Part shown: one piece after another, positions 1 to 12,300 of the stretch | Numbering within the stretch: position 1 is the first letter of the stretch | Layout: every line of letters begins with the position of its first letter | Source of the DNA: Saccoglossus kowalevskii | Taxonomy: Eukaryota > Hemichordata > Enteropneusta > Harrimaniidae | Direction of reading: 5' to 3' | Assembly (NCBI RefSeq): GCF_000003605.2 | Contig: NW_003142306.1 | Span: 305,413 to 351,332 of the forward strand | Length of the DNA stretch: 45,920 nt | Translations under genes and position numbers: made by a program | The notes under the pieces: model-generated | Database searches by the model: none | Seen by the model: the letters and a program-made list of their open reading frames with translations, nothing else | Told to the model about the DNA's origin: nothing

Positions 1-537
1 ACTCCTTAACTTACTGTTGTTTTGTAGACATACACACTCAACAAGAATGTCATCATCTTCAAGAAAACGTTTTTTTGGGGGGGCTGAGCAATCCCGGAAA
101 TAGATAAAACAAATAATTATGTACATGATAATTGAACTCACCGATTGCTGTGATGCTACACCGCCAATAATGCTGGTACTAGTGTTAGTGGTATATGCAC
201 CATGTCTATAGTGTCACGAGACTGTTTTGGCAACCTAGAAAATACGTACTTATAGTTTAGGTGCACATAAATAGCAGGCTAACATTGAGACTCGTGTCAC
301 GTCGGTTCATGCATGACCGCATTATGTCAATTCAGGGACGTCTATTGACTGCCAAGGTAAATAATGTCTCTCGTATATTCAATGGATTCAGTATAAGAGG
401 CTAGGGGAGTGTCGGTGGTCGAGTGATTAATGACTGATTTGCAACCGATATTTTAAGCACTCTATACAAACTTCTAAGATTCGAGAACAATGCCCACAAG
501 GTGGTCAGTTTATAGTGATGATGGGACGCGTACGCTA

Positions 538-991
538 AGGGACGACGTCAAAAGATCGATGTCGGATAAAAAACTTAATTCCTTTAATTTTTTACAAACC
601 TCCCTACCCCCCACTGAAACTTAATTGATAAATATTGGTCATGGCGTCAGACTACATTCACCATTAAATACAAATTGATAATCGGACAGTAGTATTGCAT
701 AGCAGTTGGCTGTCGGGTGGATGTAAACAATTTTACAAATGCACCTCATTTGACGCACAGATTTACACTTGAACCAAACCATTTTTCTGTTTTTTTCCCT
801 TTTCGGTTATTTCTGTCCATGATTGGATAGATAAAAAACGAACTAAAAATACTCCAAGATTTTTTTGACTTCATTAAAAAATAAAATCGTTTTTGTAGGA
901 TGGAAACTTTTTTAGGTCAAACCCCCCCCCCCACCCCCAAACTTAAGAAATAAGTTTTTTTATCCGACATCGATCTTTTGACGTCATCCCT
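538..991. mobile_element. TA-flanked MITE with ~50-bp terminal inverted repeats
   Basis: The two ends are near-perfect inverted repeats of about 50 bp: the left arm starts AGGGACGACGTCAAAAGATC and the right arm, read on the other strand, starts AGGGATGACGTCAAAAGATC, with both continuing through a GATGTCGGATAAAAAA-like stretch. TA dinucleotides at 536-537 and 992-993 fit a TA target-site duplication, as made by Tc1/mariner-type transposases. The interior (about 350 bp) is AT-rich and has no transposase frame, so this is a non-autonomous element. The arms carry CRE-like sequence (TGACGTCA in the right arm). The family name is not known to me. Confidence 0.75.
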
Positions 992-2499
992 TATCGAAGA
1001 AGAATGTGTATAGATTCTATTACCCCCCCTCTCCCCTTCCTGTGAAACAATTGCTTTGCATGCGCTCTCTGCATATATATAGATAATATTAGTTTGTTTT
1101 AGCCTTGCCAATCTAAAAAAATAATGTGTTCTACTGTCAAAAAATCCACCGGTTGGTATATTTTGATCATGATTAAATGCCCATATACACATAGATACAA
1201 ATTATTGTTCGAAAATTCAGTTTTACGAATAAATCGTGAAAACAAATATCCCTCAATTGTGAACAACCCATCTATTATATTAACTAGATTCAACTAATTA
1301 GTATTCCTGTTGGTGTTTGGTATTTTTCTACGTGACCTCCGATTGTTTGGGATCGTCGTCATGGCAATGTGCAATGTTGACAAAAGACGAATCTTCCATT
1401 CATCAAATGTTTTCTTCTACCTCGACACGGAGAACATACCTTCAATGCATTGTGTTAGCCAAGGCGAGTTATATTTCTACGAATGTACCGTCCTTAATAT
1501 AATATGCGGTAACGCCGCGTCAGAGAATGCGATGCAATAGATATGCACAATATTAATAAAAGATCATTAGACTGCATAAGCCCTTTCTAAAGCAAATACA
1601 TGTTTTTCTCATTTTTCTTTTAAAATTGAATAAATGCACTATTTTGGAAGATTTCAGTAATTATACTGCTTCGTCGAAACCGCTACTAATATAAGTCAAA
1701 TCATGTATGGCATATGGCGTAACTTCTTATAGATAAGAGGATAATGTGAACATTGTTGTCCGTGCACGTGTAAGTTATCCTTCGAAGAGCGAAGTATGCA
1801 ACACTTTGAAGTCACAGACAGGTGTATTTGCAGTTAGAAATGCTGGTGTTTGATATATTATTAATGTAATTATCATTTAGAATGAACTATATTTGTCATA
1901 AACTTAATCTTTTATTGTTGGGTACATATTTCTACTTTGTTTTCAGTAACTAGTTCAAATAAAGATCATGAACACACACAAAATAAACAAATTCCCGAAA
2001 TATGTTGCACCGAAACACTATATTGATAACAAATAGGAAATTACCCCCATACGTCACATAAAAGCTACTAGTTGTGATTTATGCGTCCATAAAATATATT
2101 CAAAATATATGTATAAGCGTGTTTCTTCCACGCGGAAGGTAATTAAATGAAATTAATGCGTTTATATTGATGGGAAATTGATACTGATTAAATGGTTTCA
2201 AAGAATGCGCAAGTAGTCTGAGCCATGTTGTATTGTTTCTGTATGTGTTTAACTTTATTTCTTGACTGTCTTAACATAGCCTCTACCGGTATAAATATGA
2301 CCCAGTCGTGAAAATATGAAGATGAAAGATGAAACACAACAGCCATGCTATTGCATGACCCCCCATATATCACAATTGAGGAAATCGTGAAAATGTATTT
2401 TCGGAAATCAAATCATCTTTACATTACACTAAAGTGATATTTACAGCACGAGTTCAAGGCAATCTACAGTCACTGTGAGCGCACATACATTTGACTTAA

Positions 2500-2620
2500 A
2501 GCGCGGTGGTCGTCGCGCAGCGCGTGTTCGAATTTCATGTAAATATACAATGTATTTTACACGCGTTGTATACGTCGCTATGAGTCCCAAATCAAACGCG
2601 GCACGGCGACCACCGCCCTT
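2500..2620. mobile_element. TTAA-flanked MITE, family 2, copy 1
   Basis: A compact 121-bp element flanked by TTAA on both sides (2496-2499 and 2621-2624), as expected for piggyBac-type insertion. The ends are imperfect inverted repeats: left AGCGCGGTGGTCGTCGCGC, right in reverse AAGGGCGGTGGTCGCCGTGC. There is no coding capacity. It is closely similar along its whole length to the copy at 26617-26742, and shares its terminal repeats with a longer copy at 10631-10896. Confidence 0.8.
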
Positions 2621-5270
2621 TTAAGGTCGTGTGATATAATTTGCAACTGGAGCATGCTATCAATAACACGACGCCGACTGTCGTAACAACAACATAGTGG
2701 TTTTATATCACTGCTGGTTCGTTGAACAATGCCATGGTGGAGCGAAGTATGTGTGAGTCGATTATCTAGTGATTTGGGGTCAGACTTACTTGTGTGACTT
2801 CTTAGCGATAAAGTTGTTCAGACACAACCAATCAGCACAATGTTTTAAATCACATCCCCAGCATTCAGTGCTATTCCGTCATATTCATTTTGTCGACTAG
2901 TAGATACACTAACTGTGGAGACAATGTTGAATCCCGCCGATGTTCTGGTGGAATTACTATTTTAAGCAGTTGCCAAAAACATGTTCTACTCAACTACGCA
3001 TGCGTGAATATAAATTGTGCTGTTCCCGTGAAACCAGCGTCGCCCCATTACATCACCTTGAGACAAGTACGTTCATGATTGGTTAACACGCGCCATCCAC
3101 GGCCCAGATACTGCACCCATTATATATAGATGTTAGCGTGAATGCCTATTTCCCTGTCCCATTAAATTAAATTAACTTACCGAGCTAATAAATTAGATCT
3201 CATAAAAACATTTATCTCGTAAATGACTTAGATAATCGTCAGTGTATTGCTGTGACGCCGATAATTCTATTACGGATGTATATTCTTTTATTTGTTTGTT
3301 TGCATCATGGCTAGAGTCGCTAATGAACGTCATAGAACTGCCGTAGCCTGTTAATTTGAGATCAAAATAAATCACAAACTGAAAATATTTTTCAAGGAGT
3401 GTATTCTTAGCAACAGGATTCGATTAGTATAAAACTCGCAAATTCACGATAATCGTGGTACAAATGTGATAAATCATAGTTACGTCACGGCATACACTCA
3501 TGCATACATTAACCATTACGTGACTATCATAATTGTTACCGCCAAATTGTCTGTGTAATATTTTGCAATTTTTTACGTTTTTCTTTCTTCAATTTTTGTG
3601 TTAATTTTGGACCAAATAAAAAAATATAAAGTCATATAGATGAAATTTTGCTAGAAGATGATAATAATATCTATGTATATTTTTAATGATTCATATTTAA
3701 CACATTAATGTCACGTGCCAGCCGCCGTGATGGTTGTTTTCATCTTTACTGTAGGAATTCTGTTTCAATTTAGTGCATTTATGTGCATGAAGCGGAAACC
3801 TGCAAAATAGTCTATTGCAAATTCAATTTAATCAAGGCCTTCTGGCGTGATTCTGTTTTGAGAGCCCAAGTCGTGATATTGAGATTAACTTTTTGCTACA
3901 TAAGTTAAATAATTTAACATTATACACATAAGTCCTGTCCGGGCGACGACAAACAACAGACTCGGGTGACGCAGGTAGCAACGCGATAAATAACAACAAT
4001 ATACATATACAGACAGAGTTAGGGATACCTATACCATCGTCTGAACTTTCTGTATATAAACTAGGGGGTCTTTCAGAATTCTGGTCTCCTGGACAGTGAC
4101 CTTTCGAAGACATACGGTTCACTCCTACATATTGCCATTGGGATATAGAGTTGAGACGATGTTATTGGGTATAATATAACACATGGTCATACAAACTGTA
4201 ATATTTGCATTTTTTATTGAATTTATCAAAAATATTCATGAAATGTATTTGTCAGAATCTGTATCAAAACACTATTTAATTTACATTTGTACATATTACC
4301 AATAATCAATTCAAAATCAACATAATACAAATACATAATACAAAATATATTTTAATTATGCATGCAAATTAGCCTTTCCATCTATTAATACATTCATGGA
4401 AGTATAACTGCAAAAAACTGACGATATGAACATTGTTTATAATTAATTTGGCACGTTTTTTGCTGTAACTGAAAACGCCGTCTTTGATGATGGCATATTT
4501 AGTTCATAATATACAAACACACAAACGACCGTATTATAAATGTATACGATATTTATGAATATTTATCTTCACTATTAATTCATATTTGTGATATTCCCGT
4601 ATACTTTTGTCTAACAACCATTTTCAAAACTTAAATTACTAATGATCATACAACTAATTTACACGGGTTAATAAGGTGTGTGTCAAAATGAATGGCATGC
4701 TATCATTCATTAAACATCCAGTGCTCAAATATAACACATATAAAAACATACAATAGGAATGCACTTTCGGTATTAAGATATTACCCGGGGTAATTACAGA
4801 AGCCAGCTGCCAATTTCGACTTAGCATTGAGGACGTATATTGTAAGTACACACAGTCAGGTAATCTATCTGGTTGACTTACACTCGACGACCTTTTCTGT
4901 TTTGAGTAAATTTAGGGACTGTGTCTTGTGTACAACATAGAGGACCTATTTTTCAACTTAACCAACTTGGCCAGATGAGATGACTGACTTTTTACGAATT
5001 ATAATTGATAACACTGACTCTAGGGGGTACTATTCTTGTAAATAACCATTACCTTAAGGGGTACTATAATTTACAATACTAGTATATCTAATCTCGCTGC
5101 CCCATATTATAAAAATAATTTCAAATCAAGCTTAGAGAAAAAATGTTTTATGTAGAAGATAAGAACAATTATAGATATTTAGCTTTCAACGATTTCTATA
5201 AATCGACACATTTAAATAATTTGTTATAGTAGTGATATGAAAAACAGAAATAAAATACTGTAAGTCTTTG

Positions 5271-5276
5271 TTTATT
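5271..5276 (-). terminator. Candidate polyadenylation signal of IgSF gene A
   Basis: TTTATT on the plus strand reads AATAAA on the coding strand, about 400 bp past the stop codon of gene A. It is the first canonical hexamer I found downstream. This would give a 3' UTR of roughly 0.4 kb. No cleavage-site data are available from sequence alone, and other AATAAA hexamers lie further out (for example near 4206). Confidence 0.45.
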
Positions 5277-5681
5277 TGCATCATATCCGATGGTTTCACA
5301 GACGAACCATCCAATCACGAAGTTGATCTAAGCAGAAGATTTCTTCGTGCATTTAATCCGATATTTCTTCTAGAGTTTTCCGGTATTGATAAATGAGTTC
5401 GTCCCCACTGGATCTCTGTGAACACGAAAACCCCAATATTGACGTGAACATTTTGAGTTAATCTTTAGCAAATATTAGTAGTCTCAATCGCGCGTTGACC
5501 GGGAATTCTGTGAAAGATTAGAGAGAAAGGAGTTAGGCATAGAATGCGATGTCATTATCGGGGTTAGTTTAAAGCGGACGAGATGGATAATACGTTTTTC
5601 CCGTTTTTTACTTTGGAGTGAGGACTGTGTTAGTTTGAGTAGTGGGTATTTTTATCAAATTATATGTATTTGTTTTTGTTT

Positions 5682-6391
5682 TTAGGAAAATGTTATACAA
5701 ACCCGTTGTTTTCGATGACGTCTCCTCTGCCTGTCACTATCCTCACGATCACGCGACCTGTCCCTCTCTCTGTACCGAGACCTATCTTTGTCTCTTCGAT
5801 GCGACCTCTCCTGAGACTTTGCACGGTATTCGCCGTCATACCTGTCGTCGTACCTGGAAGACGGCCGCGGTTCTGATCTACTTCGTCTGTCCTTTCGTCT
5901 TGGCCTCTCTTCATCCCCGTCTACCTCCCTCATCTCAACGTCATCGCGGCGAGAATGAGACTTGGAACCTCTATCTGATCTGCGCGAATCGTCATGACGA
6001 CGCTTTGAAGACCTTGGACGTCTTTCGTCATCATCCTTATGGTCTGAACGACGTTTGCTGTCTACATGATTGTTATGTGCTTTATCCCTTTTGTTGTCAT
6101 GGGAATATGGTTTGCTGTCGTTATCACTAGGGTCAACGACATTTCGTCTAGATTTCTTCTTTCGTCGTCGTCGTTTGCCGTGCTTTTCGTAGACTACCTC
6201 GTAATAATCGTTATCGCCTGGTGCTCCCGGGTAGCCGTTCTTCAAAGGAGGGAGACCTTTAGGTTTCGATCCGCTGGCAAAAAAGTTAGCTTTGGTAACG
6301 ATCCCACCTGATTTAGCTGTGTTTGATGGGCCCACCATGTGTGAAATAACGGCACGATCCTTGTGTACTATGATGTTTTCATCGTCGTCAT
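5682..6391 (-). other. Last coding exon of gene A: basic RS/RD low-complexity tail
   Basis: A single 710-nt exon, entered through the acceptor TTTTTTTCCAG, encodes residues 691-926. It opens with D-D-D-E, continues the acidic run from the previous exon, then has a unique stretch with K-N-G-Y and D-N-D-Y-Y-E-V-V-Y, a polybasic block G-K-R-R-R-R-K-K-K, and about 150 residues built mainly from R, S, D, K and E. The first part aligns by eye with the start of gene B's tail ([RK]-N-G-Y ... D-x-D-Y-Y ... R-R-R-R-K), so that core is probably the functional, conserved segment. The final V-C-I-T-F-S before the stop is unlike gene B, and the GTTTGT just before it could be a weak donor to a further exon. 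Confidence 0.8.
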
Positions 6392-9300
6392 CTGGAAAAA
6401 AATCAAAATGTTTATTTGATTGACAGATCGATCGATCTGATTGATTGATTGATTGATTGATTTGTTGATGCAACATTACATATAAGTACGCCTGTAGCCA
6501 TTTTTTTTTTGTCCGAATCGAATATCATCATGCATATTAATTATATTACGTAATATTTAGTGATGTCATTTAAAATAAACGCCATTTACAGATAAATAAA
6601 ACACAATAGATCATTTTCCGTTCACTGCGAGATCCCGCCTTATGCGTGAAATCGAACGTAAAAAGGGCACAAACAAAAGTCAAGCGTCGTAGTGGCGACA
6701 AACATCGCGTGGAATTCGACAAACGCAAAAGTATTTTGGGGGATATTTCCATGCTTAATAATGTGCTGTCCACATTTGATGATGGTCAATTTTGATGAAA
6801 TAAGGGTATTCAAACGCAATATTCCCTTGTCAAAGACCAGCCTTTCGATGTGAGCTACAAAATAAAGAAATTCGAGTAAAAATCAAATCGTTCGATTTTT
6901 GAGGCAGACGTTCGGCGCGTGTGTTTCACGCAACTCGCGAGATCTCGCAGTTGAACTGAAATCACCTATTGTTCACAAAGTGACGTAAACATTCAGATTA
7001 GGGCGTATTGGAAATAGTATACTAGTATACTCGCTCACCATCATCATCATCATCATCTTCGGTGCGTTTTTTCCAGACGCAGTATACAATGGCTGCTATG
7101 ACTACACCGGCGATTATGATACCAGCAACCAGAGCAACAACCGCTGCTAATATTTTGAACGTTAAGGTGTCTTCCTCGTCTTGTACAAAACCTAAGAGTT
7201 AATCCATAGTCATAATAATGAAACAGAAATGGTTTCAACCCCCAAGGAAGATGTTTGGAGATGAAGTTAAATAACTCGTGAATGTAAGACATTTTGGTTA
7301 AATAAAATCCAAAATGGCTACCATACTAAAGAAAAAAAAACTCACCTTGGATTTTTATACTAGCAGTCGCTTTCTGTGTGTCTGCGTCACTCGTTGCCAC
7401 GCACCAAACTTTCGCATCGTCCATGTTTTTCTCAGCGCTGAGCAAGCGAAGTACGGTTTTGTCTTCCTCAAATTGAAATCTCCTGTCAGTCGAGTTGATT
7501 GTGCTGCCCTCATACGACCACGAGTAGCTAGTCACCGGTGGGTTGCCAGTTGCGTTGCACGTAAAGTGGCCTTGGGCGCCTTCTTGTATTTCCATCACAC
7601 TTGGACTTACATCAATAGTAATGCGTGGTATCACTGAAATAAATACATAAAAATAAAAGTGGATCATCATCATCACCTTTGTTGTTGTTTGTGATGGCAA
7701 TGGTGCTGATGTTGTTAACTTACATTGAATTTCAAGAGGTCCAACACTACATGCATGAATTTCCGTGTGTGTCACGTGATTCGAGGTACAGATAAACACA
7801 GCTCCTTGCAAATCAGGCATCAAATGAAGCGGCAGTCCCATCCTTATACCGTAAGCTGACTGCATAACAACACCCTCCAAATCGACCCCAGATCGACTCC
7901 AGGTCAACGTAGCCGGTGGGTTACCGCCTTGACTTGAACATATTAACGTGACATTGTCATCTTCGACCAACTCTCCTTGTGGCGGAAAACACTGTGGGTT
8001 GCCACTTGCCGGTGGGTCAGCAGCTACAGAGATTGACAAACGAACACGTTACTCGGGTTATTCTGAAAACAAATCAATGACTTCTAGTTTTCTGAATCTA
8101 AAATAGGAACTAGTGTTTGTTTTTGAGTACAATTTATTTCCAACGTCCATACAAAATAGGAGTTTCAAAAACAACGCGTCGCGCTGTATGTAAGTACATT
8201 GTCTGAGAAATGTAAGACATGAATGTGCACTCAAATTGTGATAAGCTGAGGACAATTTGTCCATGGACGACTGGTCATAAAAGCTACCCCTTGTCGTGCA
8301 TGTAAATATAGAAGTCAGGCAACTGGAAACTTGTATATGCGATGCCGGTACAATATATGTAAAAAGTTTCCTGATTGGTTGAGTATTTGCCTAAGTGATG
8401 AACTATACCTCCTATAGGAGATGGTCACTTGTTTATTCTTTCTGTATAATAGTTTACTCGTTGTCCACCAATTTGTACTTTGTACTGGGAAATATGCTAC
8501 GAGTGAGAGAAAACAGTAACGTATTCCCAATGACTGTGACCACGGACATACATTTTGCACATAAGTGAACTGGTTCGCTCTTTCCGAATCACGGCATTCC
8601 ATGTGCGCCACGTGATAGAAAGAAGATCGGGGACTGGAACTACCTCCAACAAGTGACTTACCTAATACTGTCAATGTAGCCAATGATGAGAGGGTGCCGC
8701 CGAATCCACAATAATATCCCCCTCCATCTTCCATCTCAATATTCGTTATTCGGAGATTGTATTCTCCCTCAGTCTGGTCTCCTGTGATGGAGAACCTAAA
8801 CACAGAATTAAATAAATATGAGTTCAAATATTTGAAAGTTGTTCATTGTATTTAAATATGTGTTCCGGTATTGGTGCCCGATCATAATGTCGATGTAGTG
8901 TGTACTCCAGAATAATTATTTTTCGCCTTCGAGTCCAAAATCTAAATTTCTATGTGTTCCCTGTTTATTCTCTTCAAATGACACGTGTCTTTAGTATAAC
9001 GTACAATATCAAGTTAATAATAGAACTTGGTATATCAAAGAGAATTATCAGTTTTATAACCGACCACGAGTAAATCGATTTAGGAAAGTTCTCAGGCAAA
9101 TTATATTGTGGAAGCAGTGTCCTATTAAATATACTCATGTTTTAAAATTACACCTGCTTGAATACATAGATGCCAAAACAAATATCAACTTTTGTTACAT
9201 TCAAACAATATATCGTTCTTTTAAAATCGTGCCCTGTGGCGATAAATTTCTGTGACGTCACAAATGACGTAAACTGGTGAAACCATGTAGTCCAAAATGA

Positions 9301-12300
9301 CACTGGTAGTTTGTGTAATCATTCGTCATTTAGAATGGAGTGGGACTCTTAAAGCCGGGGAGTTGTCACCTGCGCATGCGTCAGATGGCCATAGGGTGTC
9401 ATTGTTTACAAACAAGCGTCTACCGATGAGCCTTTGCGTTTTTAGCGTGTGTTGTTATCGTCGCTTGGGACTCAATTCCCGCGCGTGCGCATGTGACGAC
9501 CCTCTCGCTTTAATTGTTCATTGACTAGGGTGACTAGTGATCAAAACAATATCGACTCTATGAATTTCGTGCCATCCATTTACATCATAGAAACGTTTTG
9601 ACGCTAGAGGGCGCAACTTTTAAGCCGTGTATTGTAAGTTTCAAATTTGGGTGATTTATCTTCAAAAACTGTGATCCAATTACATAATAAAAATATGAAC
9701 TTAACCAGGTTTGACCATGATTGGTCTTCTTGGCAACAAACATAATCCTTATCGTCATATTACATAGATAACAAAAAATTAGATGCTAAAATAAAAAAGT
9801 AATGTTTTACCTTTCATTATATGAATCTGAAACGACAGTATCCGTGCTGACGATGTCACCTCCTTTTAACCAGATAACATTTTGTTGTTTATTTGCGACT
9901 GCACAGTTCATTGTAGTTGTCTCACTGACTCGCACAGTTTCGTCATCTGGCACCACAGTTAAAATTTGACCTTCAGCTAAAATTAATTCATAATACCGAA
10001 ATAATTAATGACGTAATAATGTATTCTTGTTCGCTCAATATTGCAATACAAACGGTGAGAGCTGCTGACAAAACAACATCTCTGTTTGTGGAGTTTGTGA
10101 AAGGGTACATCTATCATTGAGTTTAGTCATTGTGGGGCAGGTTTCTGTTGTGCGCATGCGCACTGTTTCAATGGTACGTACCGATAAATGAAAATTGATT
10201 GTGCACTTATTATGCGAACATTGTATCAACGCCAATTCTATACTTACAATTCACACTAAGTCGACCAACTGTTGAAAACAGTCTATCGTTATTACCAACC
10301 GCCGACACCTGACAGTGATAACCCCCCTCGTCGTCTTCACTGGCTAAGACTATCTTCAGGTTGTATTCTCCTTGCGATGTGTCTCCCTCTATGGTAATTC
10401 TCGAACCAGCCAAGAGAACATTCGTCCCGTCGCTGATCTTTACGTTATCTTTGTACCAAGTGACTTCACCTACAAGGTCACTGACTTCACACCGCAGAAC
10501 AGCACTCTTGCCAGAAAAGACTATGGTGTCAGATGGCTGGTTGACAAATGCCTGAAACGCTATTTATAGGTAAACATATATATAGAGATGTAAAAATGTT
10601 TGTCGATTGATTTCCATATTTCGCTATTAATGGGCGGCGGTCGTCACGATATTCAAGTTTGTGTTGATAAACATAGCTTTTCTAATGAATTCACAAGTGC
10701 GAGTTTTGATCTGAATGCAACATGCGCTAATTGTCGTCGGTGACTTCTTCGATACCATGCAATCACCGTAAGAACTACACAATTAAAGCTTGGTAACGTC
10801 TCAGTTTGTACTCGTCGGTGTGCGCAACAGTCAAATCTTTGTATATATGAGACCCGATATTTTGCGCATGCGTGGCGCGACGACCACCGCCCTTCTATGA
10901 AACGTCGCACGTCGTTCTTATTAATTGATTATTCGTTTATTAAGATTTATTAAGATTTGGACAGGAGTGAACTATTTTACATAATCAAAACTAACATCGA
11001 AACTTCCTGAGCCCAACTGTTTAAACTTTGTACAACACTGCTTGTATCAATTTGCTTTCACTAACTGGATGAAGAAGTTTTGTTTCAAAAGAGAAAAACT
11101 TTGAAGAAGCTCGTATTGTGTTGTTATTGTTCTTGAACACTACGATAAAGACTTCGTTTTCGACATTGTAAAATACTTTCTTTTTTTGGAAACAAAAACT
11201 TGAAAACAACAGATTTTGACAAGAGAATCCAGTAATATATTAGGAATATTTCATAACGAAATATATGATCCCATATGCATACCATTACCAAAAAATGTAG
11301 CTTATTCAACAACTCATGTATGAACAATAACTTTAATAAAAATGATTTTACTGAAAAAAATGTATTTTTCTCCATAAAAACAAAAGAATTTCACAATGTT
11401 AAAAACGGAAAGTCTTCATCGTAGTATTTGTGTAATCAATGCGTATTGTTTTCAAACTCACCGTTTACTGTGACAGTGGCTGTAGTTGAATCTAAATCCG
11501 GGTGACCAGTGGTTGTGCCGCTGACCGTACACTGATACGACCCACTGTCCTCTACCACAGCCGTTATTATCTGTAAATTGAACACTGTTCCCGAATTCCC
11601 TCCGTCAACTACACTGATCCGTGTGTCTGATGTCAGTCTCGTATAATCACGTGACAGCACGGCGCCATCTTTGACCCAGACTAACTGGTCTACTTTATCG
11701 CTTACGGAACAGGTTAGTGTCAACGTATCTCCAACAGTGGCGTCAACGTCAGAAGGTTGTGTTAGGAAAGCTTGAGGTGCTGAAAAAAATGGTTTAATTA
11801 TTTCAGGTTTGTTTAGAGAAATATACTCAAAACAATAATTGTCTTTGTATCGGTAACTTGAAACCAATACATTATCAATACCACTTCAAACAATACTGGT
11901 GTGAACTAAAAAACAAATGGATTGCTATGGACGAGGAAAAAAATGTAGTGGGCGAAAAAACAATTGTATTGTTATGAACGAGAACAATTGTATTATTGTG
12001 GGCGAGAAAACAATTGTATTGTCCTTGACGAGAAAACAATTGTTCGAGCAATGTTTAATGACTCATAAAATGAATTACCCAGAATGCTCTCACAATGACA
12101 TATGTTGAACTCCGAAACGTGAGAAAAAAATGTGTCAATTCTGCCTTTCGATTCTTAAGGTAAAAATAACTTCATAGTCTCTCAGGATCCTGCATTATTA
12201 CAATTGTACCATATCAAACTTGAATAGTATGTTGTACTTACGTCCAACTGACAATACAGCACTAACCGGACCAATCGCTGCAATGGCACCATTAGCACTC

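Larger units (their letters stand above)
1..5270. other. Gene-free flank downstream of IgSF gene A
   Basis: No open frame here has a recognisable domain or a plausible exon series. Short frames are present but start at non-ATG codons, lack similarity I recognise and have no matching splice sites. The stretch holds a TA-flanked inverted-repeat element (538-991), a TTAA-flanked element (2500-2620), runs of C and G, and AT-rich unique sequence. It lies 3' of receptor gene A and should include the end of that gene's transcription unit near its right edge. Confidence 0.6.

Noticed and set aside
917-1192. 91-codon minus-strand frame with G-rich C-terminus
   Set aside because: It overlaps the right arm of the TA-flanked MITE and a poly-C/G run, and has no coding features.
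5642-6130. 162-codon plus-strand open frame
   Set aside because: It is the antisense shadow of the tail exon of gene A. Arg (CGN) and Asp (GAY) codons give few stops in the other frames. The minus-strand frame has the splice acceptor, the stop and the paralogue.
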